Notes: generated by a model not told the origin, from the sequence alone. A stretch of 64,000 nucleotides of DNA from Dactylonectria macrodidyma (GCA_020744425.1 JAGMUV010000021.1:682001-746000), one strand, 5' to 3'; counted from the first letter of the stretch, positions 1-11,064 are shown. Program-made: numbers and translations.

Positions 1-662
1 CAGTCCACCGGGTATTGACATCGCAGAACTCCTGCCGAGAGGCATGTTTTGGTTGGCTCGAAAGTGGTCGTTTTGAGGAAAGCTAACATTCGGAAGAGGC
101 GTGACAGACTCGCTATACTGTGCCGGGAAGGCCATGTTAGCTTAGCTTGATGGTTGACAACTCAACCTCAGGATGGCGCACGAGGTGAGACAATAAGAGC
201 TGAGGTTCAGGGAGATTAATGGTGGGATAACGACCTTTGAAGCCAACTCCGTCATAGAAGGGGAGGATAAGGTAGCGGCTGTATTTTCTTAGCACCTTAT
301 GACTCCCTTGAATTGACTGCTCACTTGCTTCGCTGTTTCTCTAGCAACTTGTTGGCGCCATTGTGAGGAATTGCCTTATGGAGGGAGTGGCGATAGGTAA
401 TTAATGATCATATGTGAAAGGTGTGCAAGAAAGGCAGGCAATAAAGAAGAAGAGATATGTAAAAAGTCTCGGAAGTGAGAGGGTGTGCTTAGTGACTTGA
501 TGTGTCCCTGATTCAGCAGATCTCACACGCTGTGTAGGTATTAGACTTGTATTTCGTTGGTGCTCAGTTAATATCCTCGTCTACCAACTAGTTATGCCTC
601 TAAGTATATAACAACAGCTGATTCCTTGTTGCTATTTGCCACCAAGAAGAGAGGGAAAAAAA
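1..662. other. Intergenic, nothing identified
   Basis: No convincing coding frame, repeat or RNA gene was seen. The right end abuts a seven-A tract that borders the TIR element starting at 663. Confidence 0.5.
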
Positions 663-1605
663 GAGTCATGCTATTTCAATAACCCCTTTTTGCTAGTCAT
701 ATAACCTATCACGTGAAATTCAGCAATTTCGCTCAGGTTTCCTTACCTCCCTTTTTCACACCAAAATTTCAATGGCAGCTAGAGATGACCAATAATCACA
801 CAGAAATCTCTTACAGCCCGACTACAATTTCATCTCGTAGGGACGATTGAGTAGTCGGAATGAAGCTATCGCCGGATGGCGTTGGTGTTGCCGAGGGCCT
901 TGAGCTAGCCCGCGCCCCCCTTCTGCGTCTGCCTCCTGTTCCCCTTCCCCTTGTATTGGTACCGGCTCGTGATCGAGTTGAGGACTGCGTTGAAGACCGT
1001 GTTGAAGACCGTGTCTGTGATGGTGTTGAGGCTTGCGATGGGGGCAAATCTGCCTCAATTTCGAATTGTGTGCGGTCTCGGCGGGTGCTTGCAGTCATCC
1101 GCCGTACGTTATTAGGGCTCTGGCTCTGGCTTATCGTCCTTGAGGCTGCTGTTGATGGTGCTGACGATGGTGTTGACGATGATGATGTAGTTGTGATAGT
1201 CTCATCGCTGTACAGAGACCTAAGATTTGAAGGAACTGTTGTCTTCTTATTCATTGTAGCCCGGGTCGGCCGCGAAGGCTCTGAGCAACATGGGGATCTC
1301 AGATTCGAAGGAGTGGCTGTAGGGAGATCGATTTTGCTTTGTAATGCATTAGAAAATTTATCAATCGGTGTGAAATTATCATCATCGATGAAAAGGGACT
1401 CAGTTTCACGGCTAATTGCAAAAAAATTATCGAAACCGTGATATTAGCAGCGTTATGAAGGAGTGATGTGGCAATACAAGACTGTGTGTGTGATGTAAGG
1501 GGGGGGGGAGTTGTGGCTGCAGGGAGGAAATTTTCAGTCATGTGACGTTGCACGTACGAAAAGTTATAGGACTAGAAAAAAGGGGTTATTAAAATAGTAC
1601 GACCC
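663..1605. mobile_element. Non-autonomous TIR transposon, possibly hAT-derived
   Basis: The ends form an imperfect terminal inverted repeat of about 40 bp. The left arm (663-706) contains AATAACCCCTTTTT-GCTAGTC, and the right arm (1562-1605) gives nearly the same sequence when reversed. Both ends abut a seven-A run (656-662 and 1606-1612), which could be a target duplication of 7-8 bp as in hAT elements, although homopolymers are weak evidence. The 943-bp interior holds only a low-complexity minus-strand reading frame and no transposase catalytic domain, so the element looks like an internally deleted derivative. Superfamily is inferred from TIR and possible duplication length only. Confidence 0.6.
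811..1254 (-). CDS. Ser/Thr/Arg-rich low-complexity ORF inside the TIR element
   Basis: An open frame of 147 residues, rich in Ser, Thr, Pro and Arg, with runs such as RSSTRSSTQSSTRS and a basic GRGTGGRRRRGAR patch. The frame stays open upstream to about 1436 without another convincing start, and the segment PSNLRS occurs both there and near the annotated Met, suggesting a small internal duplication. No domain is recognisable. It lies wholly inside the terminal-inverted-repeat element, so it is most likely residual 5' coding sequence of a parent transposase rather than a host gene. The plus-strand frame over the same bases is a composition artefact. Confidence 0.3.
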   Translation of the reverse strand: MNKKTTVPSNLRSLYSDETITTTSSSSTPSSAPSTAASRTISQSQSPNNVRRMTASTRRDRTQFEIEADLPPSQASTPSQTRSSTRSSTQSSTRSRAGTNTRGRGTGGRRRRGARASSRPSATPTPSGDSFIPTTQSSLRDEIVVGL

Positions 1606-1679
1606 AAAAAAATTCCCAAAAAGAATCGGCGGATCCCTTCTGCTATCCAGACTTGTCTAAGCCTAGCTTCATAGACTTA

Positions 1680-1906
1680 TGCTAATCTTATCTGAACTCT
1701 AAGCAATATAAAAGAAATATGTTTTAAGCTGTAAACTCCCTATTGAGGTAATAGAGATAACTCCTTAAGATATTTACTACTTTATATTCTTTAATATAAG
1801 TTAAGTTATAGTCTTTAGCTAACTTATTTCTATAAACTCTAGTTAATAAAAATATAAAAATACTAAAATACATAATATTAATACCTATTTCTGCCTTTAT
1901 TTTAAC
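1680..1906. other. AT-rich, RIP-like block
   Basis: Very AT-rich, TA-dense sequence with no gene. Similar blocks lie at 3768-4150, 33530-33760 and 37600-37760. This composition is typical of fungal repeats mutated by RIP; I infer this from composition only. Confidence 0.5.
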
Positions 1907-1908
1907 TA

Positions 1909-3765
1909 ACGTATGTATCACCCGTGCGTCGCATCCAACCATGCGTCGCACTTTTCCTAGCCTTTAATATAAGAACTTCAATAAAAATACAACGCAACAT
2001 TCAATCAGTTTAAACTAATCGCTATGCTCTTCTCTAGACACCTCAACAGTAATTTGACAAGTCCTTACATTATGGCCAGTCTTTCTACAAGTTCCACAGC
2101 GCCTTTCCTTCGGTCGCGCTGACCCTCCTTGACCACTACTTTTCGACGATTCAGCTTGTACCTGTGTATTGATATCTATTTGATTAATTGCTTCCCTTCC
2201 TTCCTCTACAGTTATCTTCCCTCTATTCTGTAGGCGGGTTCTTTTTGCTCTGCGCCGCTTGCTAAGGGTCTCATTTGCCTGTTGAAGGATCTGGTTCTTA
2301 GACTTTAATAATGCCATTTAATGCATTATTGCCTTTATTCCCTTAGAAAATGACTTAAGCGCCTTAAGAATTGATGCTAGAGAGCTGCTCTAATGCCTTC
2401 TCACTCGTCTTTTAAGGTATTTAGACTGCGAACTAGCCTCAAGCACTGTCTTTGGGGTCTTCGAGACCTAAGGGTTAGGGAGGCCGACTTCCTCTGCAGC
2501 CGGTGTTGGAGTCCGTAGCTGCACATCAAGCTTCGATATGACATTTTCTGGGTTCAAGGGAACAAGTCCGGCCCCTCGAAAACCTCCCTTAATATTACTC
2601 CCTGTCATAGCAGCTTCATGGGCGGCATAAAAGGCCAGGAAAAACTCGGTCTTGGAAACATGGGTTATCGAGTACCTGATCAGTTGCTCAATTTCTCGAC
2701 CATATGCTTTTTTAAGCAGCCCAAAGCACCCGACATCAAGAGGCTAGAGTAGGTAAGACGAATGAGGCGGCATGCATAGCATAATAATGCGGCTGTCTTT
2801 ATAATATTTCTCAAAGTCGACCGAGTGGTGACTATCGTGCCCATCGAGGATGAGAAGACGATAGCGACCGGTTGATCGGGCCTTGGTGTGCCGATCAAAG
2901 TGCTTAAGCCACTTAAGACCTGTTTCATTATCGGTCCATCCATTTTGAGTCGTCGCAATAGCCCAATCTCCCGGGAGGTTGCTTTCTCAGTACCAGCTGG
3001 CGAGGTGATATTGGCCCGCGACTACGATGAACGGCGCGATCGCCCAGCCTTCGGCATTGATCGCCTGAATAGCTGTAACCCATTCTCAGTTTCCAAGCTG
3101 CACTGATTTTGCTTTTCTACGCCTTTCTACGCCCGTAATAACCATTCTGCTTATAATAACGCCTATTATAAGCCAGTCTCATCAAAGTTATAGATATCAG
3201 CAAGGGTAATACTATATTTCGCGATTGTGTTCTCTACGAGCCTGAACCAATCGCGAATGATAGTTAGATCTTCGCATTTAGCCCTCTGGTAGTCGTATTT
3301 ATGAAAAAAACGCGTCTTGAGGTCTGGTTGTCGCCTGACGAAGTTTGAAGCCCAGCGCTTGCTAACAGGCGACGCGTCGCGGTCGGCGAGCAGTCGGTTG
3401 GCCATTTCTTCAACACCACGCAGTCGCGGGGAAATCCTCGCGAATCTAGATCAAGAATGAACTGAACAATGATCTGTTCCTCTAGATCAGATAGCCGACG
3501 TAATGGGTTGATCCAATCGCGTCGAGATTGAATGCCCTTCCGTCGGCGACGTAGCCTATGCTCGTTGGCCTCATATATGCTTGCAGCGTGTCGGACACTT
3601 AATTTTGGGTTATTTGAAGGGCTTGAAGAGTAAGAAGGGTTTTTGCCTTAGTATTTGATTGTGATATGTTTAGTGGTTGAGATTTACTTAATAAAGCGAA
3701 AAGTTAGATGTAAAAAGGAAAAGTGCGATGCATGGTTGGATGCGACGCACGGGTGACACATACGT
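1909..3765 (-). mobile_element. Fot1/pogo-family DNA transposon, nearly full length
   Basis: Terminal inverted repeats of about 48 bp lie at 1909-1956 and 3717-3765. They share GTCACCCGTGCGTCGCATCC and the following CAACCATGC[G/A]TCGCACTTTTC with only a few mismatches. A TA dinucleotide flanks each end (1907-1908 and 3766-3767), the target duplication expected for Tc1/mariner/pogo elements. At 1,857 bp the length fits Fot1-type elements. A decayed transposase on the minus strand fills the interior. A related 5' fragment lies at 44965-45545. Confidence 0.9.
2015..3620 (-). pseudogene. Fot1/pogo DDE transposase, decayed
   Basis: Reading the minus strand gives, in order: a degraded N-terminal helix-turn-helix region (about 3620-3410), a CENP-B-like segment beginning MANRLLADRDASPVSKRW and ending NFDETG with the first catalytic Asp (3405-3166), a middle part containing LILDGHDSHHS (second Asp) and PPHSSYLLQPLDVGCFG (around 2860-2720), and a C-terminal basic/coiled segment ending in a zinc knuckle CGTCRKTGHNVRTC (Cx2Cx4Hx4C, 2015-2317). 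The pieces sit in different frames or are separated by stops, so no intact protein is made. Domain order is that of the fungal Fot1/pogo DDE_1 family. Confidence 0.85.
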
Positions 3766-3767
3766 TA

Positions 3768-4323
3768 CTAGTTCTTGATTAATCTTCTAAGCCTACTAAC
3801 TATCCTTTTTTAAAATTTTAAATAAAGAACTCTCACTATTTACTAAGTAACCTAATGCTAATACTTAGAATTCCTTAAAATTCCTATATCTTCTAGACCT
3901 TATCTTCTTTATATCCTATTAAACAGACTCTATAAACTAATCCTATAATAACTAAGTAATTACCTTTCTAACCATGAGCTCCTCAAGTAACTAATAGCTA
4001 GCTACTTTATATTATTAACTTGACCTTTTATTAGTAAGGAAAACTCCTTACTTCTTCCCTAAACTCGCCATCCCCCTACATCCCCTGCCTTCATCTACCT
4101 TTCTTTTCCTACTTCGCACTTTTTAAACCTTAGGCAATTCTCTACCTACCTACGGATCACGCTTTACTATATTACCCACCCCTCTCAAGAAGCAATAAGC
4201 CCGTGCCAATCTAGTAGAGAGAGCAGCCAAGTGAAGCGCCATCAGGCAAGCAATCAGTAGACCTCTCATCCATCACTTGCTATTTAATCTCATCACCGCT
4301 TCCTATCCCAGTTTCTCGAAAGC
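3768..4323. other. AT-rich RIP-like block and unassigned sequence
   Basis: Positions 3768 to about 4150 are AT-rich with many TA steps and no frame. The rest, up to the ORF at 4324, shows nothing recognisable. Confidence 0.45.
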
Positions 4324-4962
4324 ATGCCACCCTACCAGCCGTCCGCCCCAGTCCCTCCTTGGGATATCGCCATTGTTACGACCTGGGCGAGCCGGGCGTG
4401 CATGAGACCCTATTTAATAGCTGTTATCCACACCTATGATTGCTACCATTGTGATTATAGACTTATCTTTTGGCCTGACGGGCTAGGAGATGTAATGCGA
4501 AGTGTGGATCGTTACAGCCATGGGCCAGGAGGATCGTTAGAGTGTAACGCTTCTCACCATTCCCCTACAGGGAACCAGAGACAGATGTCTTTGATGTCGC
4601 CGAAGAATCAGGCCATACCCATCCAATCTCCATCGGTGCGCCCCACGGCAGATCATGATCAAGACCCCGAAGTTCAGATAGAGCAGCAGGTGTATCTCGC
4701 GTCACCCCAGAAATTCGACGAGGCCATCGGGTTCAGCTTCACATCCACGAACGGGGTGCATCCTCATGAGTCTAATGCGGCTAAGGAAGAAGAGGGCGGC
4801 CCGGACGGTCCTGACGAGTCGGGAGAGTTTCGCAGTTTCCTAGAATACGACCAGTCGTCAAGCTATAGCAATAATGTCTCGATTACCGACCCTGACTCTC
4901 CCAAGATGACACAGATGTTTGAGAAGGCGGCATCCCATGCGCCCCTTCCGGCCGAGAACTGA
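4324..4962 (+). CDS. Hypothetical protein, doubtful
   Basis: A 212-residue open frame with no recognised domain. The C-terminal two thirds are acidic and Ser/Pro-rich, with the look of a disordered fungal protein. The N-terminal third (about residues 18-78) overlaps a segment at 4375-4555 that resembles a repeat also seen near 38175-38367, so the start may be transposon-derived. No intron is needed to keep the frame open. Sequence just downstream up to 5320 is not assigned. It could be a fragment of a gene disrupted by repeats, or non-coding. Confidence 0.25.
   Translation: MPPYQPSAPVPPWDIAIVTTWASRACMRPYLIAVIHTYDCYHCDYRLIFWPDGLGDVMRSVDRYSHGPGGSLECNASHHSPTGNQRQMSLMSPKNQAIPIQSPSVRPTADHDQDPEVQIEQQVYLASPQKFDEAIGFSFTSTNGVHPHESNAAKEEEGGPDGPDESGEFRSFLEYDQSSSYSNNVSITDPDSPKMTQMFEKAASHAPLPAEN
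4375..4555. repeat. Possible MITE-like repeat (family shared with 38175-38367)
   Basis: The segment starts TGTTACGA and ends TCGTTACA-like, giving short inverted ends, and an interior stretch (GATTAT..CTTATCTTTTGGCCT.ACGGGCTA) resembles the reverse complement of the 38175-38367 segment. Similarity is partial and judged by eye. Confidence 0.3.
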
Positions 4963-5321
4963 CCACTCCACGTGCCTCAAAGGTGGTGGTGCGCCGGAGC
5001 CGGTGCCAGGCCTGCAGATGACGCTGCGATTAACAGTCACAGGGCCTGACCTCCGGGCAACTGAAGAAGAGGTTTCCAGTCGGAAGCAAGTGGGTTGCGG
5101 CCACGGGGCCAACGCATGACATAAACCGATGGCTAGCCCCCTGATCTATGCTCATGATGGAAACCCTAAAGAGAGTATCGAGCGACAGCTTTCGGCTCTG
5201 AACCAGTGGAACGAAAATATCGCTCAGGGAAATGGTGTTATCAAATGGATATGGAACCGAGTACGGCAATTATAGAAGCTGCACATCATGTGCAGCCCCG
5301 GAACAGGTGTCGCTCGCATGG
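4963..5321. other. Unassigned sequence left of the LINE tail
   Basis: No gene recognised. A near-perfect hairpin (GCTGCACAT-C-ATGTGCAGC) lies at 5278-5296, about 25 bases from the LINE 3' tail. Confidence 0.4.
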
Positions 5322-8300
5322 CTGTTGTTGTTGTTGTTGTTGTTGATTATTTACCGTCGTGAAGACATCTAGATGTCTACAGAATCCCTCTAGGGGCAAG
5401 ACGACGTGCTAGGCTGGAGTCTACAGCTAAAGAAACCAAGGTACAGGGTAGCTAGCTTTGGCGGAGCCGATAGCGTAGCTAAGGCTGACCCGGGGCCGGG
5501 GCCACGGGCCCAGCAGGCCCGTGGCTCGGACCCGCAATCCGATGTTACGTGTAAGTCTAATAACATCCCTCCACGAGCCGAAATTGCGATCCTTCTTCCT
5601 CTTCCATCTAACAATTAAGCGGCCCTATTTGACCTATTATTTCGAACCCGATATCCGTCAGCGGATTTTCAGGGTGCAGCCTGATGACTGTAATATCATC
5701 TGATTTTTCGAGGGAACCAGGGGGAAACCGTATTTAAAGCTGCTGTGCAGCGCGGTGCGTCTTCGAGCCCGGAGTAGTGATCCGAGCCTTCTGACCACGC
5801 CGAAGAGTAAGAGACAAAGGAAAAGGGAAAAGAGTGAATTGGGGTCTGGGACCGAAGCGGCTAGTACCGCAACTTCCGGGGGGTTCTAGACGAGGGAGCG
5901 ATGATGGGGGCAGATGTCTTGGAAGAAGTGTGCTGCCTCTATCATCGCGATGAACTCGCCGAAATCTTGTCCTATTACGCGATTGATTGTCAGCTTCGGA
6001 AAAAGCCCTAACCTTATCCGATGGCGACGATTAACCTTGCGGCAATAGAAGGGGTGGTCGGGTGATTTCCGCCGTCCGCATGAGCATTCGAGCTCTGCAT
6101 CGTGGGCAAATCTCTCGTGGTATGTAGCAAAGTCTCCGTGGCCGGAGCGGGCTGCTAAGAGGTGTCGGAGAGTCTTCCGGGGAAGCTGCAATTCAGCTGG
6201 GCTAGCGGCGGTAGCCTCTAGCTGATAGTATCGGTACGAGTCTGGGGCGTGGTCTTGCCACCAGCTCTTAAAGAGGGTTCTGGGGAGGGCCTTGGCCTTC
6301 CGCTTATTAAAAGCAAGGGACGGAGCCAGGCCGGGTGGTTCCGGTAGCTCTGTTCCTGCTTTAGCCAGCCTGTCGGCCTGCTCGTTCCCGGGGATGCCTT
6401 TATGGCCAGGGCTCCATCGTACAGATGTAGCCCCGTGGGCTCGTGCGATCGAATGGAACTCTAGGAACTGCGCCTGAGAGGATTCCGAGGGCTAGCCTAG
6501 CAGCCCGGCTGCTGCAGGTGTGTTGTCGAGACAGACGTAAATCCGTGAGCCTGACTCTGACGAAGTCACGCTCGTTGCGTGCCGTAGGCCCGCGAGGGCA
6601 CCAGCGACTTCTGCGTCGAAGACCTCGGCGGGACCTAGCCGACCTAGACCCTCGCCGATTTTGTGATTGTTGCGATGAATGACGTACCCGTAGCCCGCGG
6701 CCCCTGCAGACGATCGGGATCCATCTGAGTAGACGATGAGATCTATTTCAGACAGGGTCTCGATCCAGGCGAGGAAAGCGGGGACGGCGACGTCTTTCGG
6801 TTGTATATGTAGTTGGGCGGGGCTGTATTTCCGCTGCAAGAGGTCTGGCCGCGGCGAGGGCGGAAGGAGCAGGGCTGTTCGTTGTAGTCGGGTCTTGTAG
6901 ATCGGCTTCTGGCCTGGCCTAGGGGTCGGAATCACAGTCCTAGCTGTGAGGGGGTGCCTTGGATCCAGGGACTGGAGCCGGGCTGCGTGGCGCAGGCGTG
7001 TAGCATCTAGCAGCTGCTCGACTGGCGGAATGCCGCTTTCGCGGTAAAGGGCAGCTAATGGGGTCGTCTTCCAGGTTGGAAGGATCGCGCGGATACCGAT
7101 ATGTAAGACGGATTTAAGGCGGTCAAGAAGGTGATCGATCTTGGTTGAAACCTGGGGTCCTCCTGCTCGTAAGGACGGCGCTGTCTTTCCCGGGTACCAG
7201 GCCTCGGCCCCGTAGAATAGAACAGGAAGGACACAGGCCTTAATAGCGAGACGGACCTTATCAGAGGGAGGACCGCGGGCTGTATTAGCGAGGCCTCGCA
7301 GGAGGTTAGCGATGGCTCGGGCCTTGATCGCCCATTTTTCCACATGTATCTTGAACGATAGCTTCTTATCCAGCCAGACACCCAGCCAGCGGAGGGCTTT
7401 CTCCGGCTCCTTGGTCTGACCTTTGTGTACAATCGTCGGGCTGCAGTCTTCTCGTCTCCGCGAGAAGTGCATTATCTCCGTCTTAGCTGAGTCGAAACTG
7501 ACCTCGTTACAAAGCCCCCAATAGTCAATCTCTTCGATGTTAGTCTCCGCTTCGTCCGTCGTCTCACGAAGCGTATCCCCAATGTGGAGAGAGGCAATGT
7601 CATCTGCATAGCCATAGCGTATAGTAGTAACCGGATTGAGCCCAGGGCAAGGGTTCGGCTTGATCCTGATCTTATAGACCGGCTCTGTATAAAGCAGGAA
7701 AAGGATCGGAGAGACAGGCGAGCCCTGAGGGAGGCCGCATTCTAGAGCAGAGAGAGGCGTGGCTGCATCTTGGAAGTGGACTCGGGCTGTGCGGTCCGTC
7801 ATAAAAGAGGCCACCCAGCGGACCAGCAGGTCCGGCCAGCCCTGCTGGCGGAGGCGTAGCAGGAGCCGGTTCCGGAGGACTGCGTCGAAGGCGCCTAGAA
7901 CGTCCATCGTCACAAGGGTCGCGACGAGCCCTCGAGCGAGGGCAGCTTCGATGTCGTGGACCAGGGCAGCGATGAGGTCAACAGCAGACCTCTTCGTCAG
8001 AGCCCCGGCTTGGTTCTTGTGCAGGACCTTCCGGTCGATCGCCACAAAGGCGAGACGTCTTGCAATCAATCTTTCCAGTCCCTTGCCGAGGCAGGAAAGT
8101 AAGGAAATCGGTCTCCAAGCGCGCGGGGAAGAAAGATCCCTCTTTCCGGGCTTTGGGATCATAATAACCTCCGCGCCTTTGAACGCCTTCGGGTGGTGCC
8201 CTAAGCAGAGACATCTTTCGTAAAGCCACCGGATGTATTCGCCGATAACTGGCCAGCAGGCCCGGATAATCGCTGTAGTTACGTTGTCTGCACCGGGAGA

Positions 8301-9275
8301 TGTGTTTCCTGTCTTTGTCGCTACGTCTTCCGCTTCCTCAGCTGAGACCAGTGTAGAAAAGGGAAGGTCCGGGGCGTCAGGCACCTGGGGGGCCCACGGG
8401 TCCTCAATGTCATCCCCTGCGTCTCGTCTCTCGAGGGTAGCTATGCGAAGGGCGTTTGCTTTCTCCTCTTGCGTTTCAAAGACCTCGCCTCCGACCTGAA
8501 GGGGCGGGGGCTGGAAGGCGCTTTGGGTACGGACCCATCCGGCGATACGGAAGATATCAGCGTTCGTTGTAGCGTTATTGATAATATTCTTCCAGAAGTC
8601 GGCTTTTGCTTTCCTGACGATCTTGCGGAAGTCCTTCCTAGCGAGCGTTGTGGGCCCCAGGTCCTCTTCGGGGTCCCGTCTCTTAGCTGCTCGGTATTGC
8701 GCGTGGGACTTGGCGCAGTCTTTAGTCCACCATGGTGCGGAGCGCCCGTTCTGCTGAGGGCTTCGGCCGATGACCCTAATTGCATCCTGTAAGAGCTCAA
8801 GCAGCTGGGCTGCCGCGAGGTCCAGTTCCTCAGCTGTTGTTGCGGCTGTGGGCAGGAAGTCCTGCCCAAGCGAGACAGCCTCGGCAAGCCGGGCTAGGTC
8901 GTCGGGGTCTTCGATCCGGACCCGGATCCGGCTGGCTTGCGGGGGCGTTAGTTGAACGGGAAGAGAGATACTAAGTGTGTAATGGTCTGAGCTGGTTGCG
9001 AGGTGGTCTTCCACTCTGGCTTGTGCAGTGGGGATGTTTGAGATTGCGAGATCAAGGGTGTTCTTGTATTTATTAGTCGGTTGGTTCGGTTGGTTGAGGA
9101 TAGCGAGATCGTTGCCTTCAATCCAGGCTGCGATCCGGGCCCCTTGGTTCCGATGGGGCCCTGCTTGCCAAAGCGTGTGTGAGGCGTTAATGTCTCCGGC
9201 GATAAGGGTCCGGCCAGGGACTGGCCAGCTGTCAAGGAAATCGAGGGTCTCTAGCGTGTCCGGAGTGCAATCGCC
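5322..9275 (-). mobile_element. LINE retrotransposon copy A (Tad/I-like, RNase H-bearing)
   Basis: A non-LTR element on the minus strand. Its 3' end is a simple (AAC)n tail, seen on the plus strand as (GTT)n at about 5322-5345. It then carries roughly 550 bp of 3' untranslated sequence, a long second ORF (endonuclease end, reverse transcriptase, RNase H, Cys/His tail), and a 5' break near 9275. The break falls inside a pogo-type transposase fragment that continues to the right. A second copy, 5'-truncated, lies at 38780-41029 and is highly similar through the 3' UTR, RNase H and part of the RT. Order RT then RNase H with a microsatellite tail fits the Tad1/I group. Confidence 0.9.
5886..9273 (-). 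pseudogene. LINE ORF2: endonuclease (C-term)-RT-RNase H, one nonsense codon
   Basis: A single frame runs almost throughout. The AP-endonuclease end shows IAGDINASHTLWQ (about 9215) and SSDHYTLSI (about 8990), with the catalytic-type Asp/His. The reverse transcriptase contains GLPQGSPVSPILF and the YADD box (around 7600). RNase H follows with YSDGSRSS, FDAEVAGALAGL, CLDNT and SPGHKGIPGNEQAD. The C-terminus has a CSCGRR...HPFYC cluster and ends at 5886. The frame is broken once by TAG just left of 6494, where copy B reads CAG (Gln), a C-to-T change. The endonuclease N-terminus and ORF1 are missing because of the break at about 9275. Confidence 0.88.
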
Positions 9276-10095
9276 GCTGGGGGCTGCTTGGGTTTAATGA
9301 CTTGGCTCATGACTCTATCGGCATTAGTAGGCCATATTCCAGTTGCCCTAAAGCCGGACCGTATGTTCCGGTCTGTAAAAGCCTTCTCGCCAGCAACCTT
9401 ATATGCGATAATAAAGCGTTGCTTTTGAATTGGGGCTGTAGTGTTGAAGGTAGCAAAGTCCCGCGTTTCTGTATGAAAATATGACTTTAAAGGCGAGAAA
9501 AGACCAACATCCAGGGGCTGTGAGATGTGTGATGAGTGTGCAGGTAGGTAAATAAGCTGGACCCTATTCAACCATGCTAAATACATAATCTCAACAGTTA
9601 TATGAGACTTGTGACCATCGAGGATCAGGATCCGCCACAAGGATCGGTCCCGGGGCTGGGTTTCTTTGAGGAAAACCTGAAGAAACCACTTTTGGAAGAC
9701 CCTAGTATTAGACCAGCCGGAAGGGGTGCATTCGTAAGCCCATTTGGGGATATCCTCGTCAGGAAACCACTGTCCCTGCAAGTTGAGGCCTGTAAACACC
9801 ACACAGGGGGTCAGTCTGTTGCCACCGGCACCCACACACTCGATGATAGAGACCCAGGTATGAGCATCGCTAGCTGAGACTGATGAATAGCTCGTAAGAG
9901 AGGTGCCGACAACTCGCCCGGCGTTCGTAGCACCTTCCGCGATGCCGTGCTCGTCAACATTATAGATCCGGGCCCGGCCAACGCACTTGGTCTTGATCAT
10001 GTGATCAACCCGGTCAATGTGGTCCTTTAGAGCATCTTTCGTAGTTGCCCGGGTTCTTACAGCTTCAATCTCTCCTTCGCTCCAAGATGATGCCT
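9276..10095 (-). pseudogene. pogo-type DDE transposase, C-terminal half
   Basis: The frame reads WSEGEIEAVRTRATTKDALK (about 10090), then IYNVDEHGIAEG carrying the first catalytic Asp, WVSIIECVGAGG, LILDGHKSHITVEIM carrying the second, and HSSHISQPLDVGLFSPLKSY. It stops being recognisable at about 9275 where the LINE begins. The HTH/CENP-B N-terminus is absent on this strand. A separate N-terminal half of the same kind of protein lies immediately to the right on the opposite strand (10239 onward), so the locus may be one transposase split by an inversion. Confidence 0.8.
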
Positions 10096-10238
10096 AGCTG
10101 TTACATATTAGGGTGGGGACCCACATCACCGTCACCCCCGCTCCGTCCTACATGCATCACAACCCTCCCTTGTAACTTAGCTATTGCATAGCCATTTGAA
10201 GCCCAAATCGACCAATTCTTTTAGTCATACTATCTACG

Positions 10239-10697
10239 ATGGATGAGGATCGTGAATATCTCTTCAGATCTGCAATGTGGCAAGCCCAACATGACACAGT
10301 CGCAAATGCCGCAAGAGACCACGGCCTCTGCCATACGACTCTACGGGGTCGGATTGCCGGCTCTGTAGATATTCATGAGGCTAAGGAACCGGCCCAAAGA
10401 CTATCAAGGGATCAAGAAGCTGAATTAGTTAAATGGATCCTGCAAGAAGAGGCAGCCGGCCGGGCCCCTAGCCACGGCCAAATCCGTGCCTTTGCACAGC
10501 TCATGATAAGCTGTGCCGGCGATGACGAGCCCATCGGCCACAACTGGGCCCCCCGCTTCATTGAACGCCATGAGACTATAAAAACGAAGCCCTCTAGAGA
10601 AACGAACAGCCACAGTCATAGGAAATTCCCGCCACCTTGCCCAGTTTATCAATTAGCGTCATGTTCTGTCATCACCAAACTGAGACTTGGGTGGTGA
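10239..10697 (+). pseudogene. pogo-type transposase, N-terminal DNA-binding half
   Basis: The first 115 or so residues form the tandem helix-turn-helix seen in fungal pogo/CENP-B transposases: a psq-type HTH (ANAARDHGLCHTTLRGRIAG) followed by a CENP-B-type HTH (QEAELVKWILQEEAAGRAPS ... IGHNWAPRFIERHETIKTKP). After KTKPSRE (about 10600) the sequence departs from the family and no DDE domain follows on this strand. The remaining residues to 10697 are unrelated read-through. The complementary DDE half lies on the minus strand at 9276-10095. Confidence 0.75.
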
Positions 10698-11064
10698 AGG
10701 CACGCATGAGACTGGTATAATTAAATGAACCCAACAAGATTAGTTTATATCTGCAATGACGAAGAAATAGACGACACATACGACCTTTCATTCTTAAGAG
10801 CCCCAAGCAGAGCATACCTCGCTCCCGCGGTAACACTACTGACTGTGATCGTAACCCCTTGCACATGAAATTTGGATAAGGTTGCTGTAATTAGCAGCGC
10901 ATAGTTAGCTGCGGGAAACGTAGGTGCCAGCATCAGATTTCCCTTGATAGAACGGTAGCTGGGGTCGTAAACAACGGTGGGGAGGAAGATGGGTCCTATA
11001 GAAAATGACGAGGAGCCTATAGGATGTAGGGAATAAATGGCAAAACTACGGTACAAGCTCCATA
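10698..11064. other. Intergenic, 3' of the regulator gene
   Basis: No feature recognised; presumably the 3' untranslated and terminator region of the minus-strand regulator that ends at 11065. Confidence 0.4.

Noticed and set aside
860..1441. 193-residue plus-strand open frame
   Set aside because: Val/Asp/Glu-rich antisense of the low-complexity Ser/Thr frame in the TIR element; no domain.
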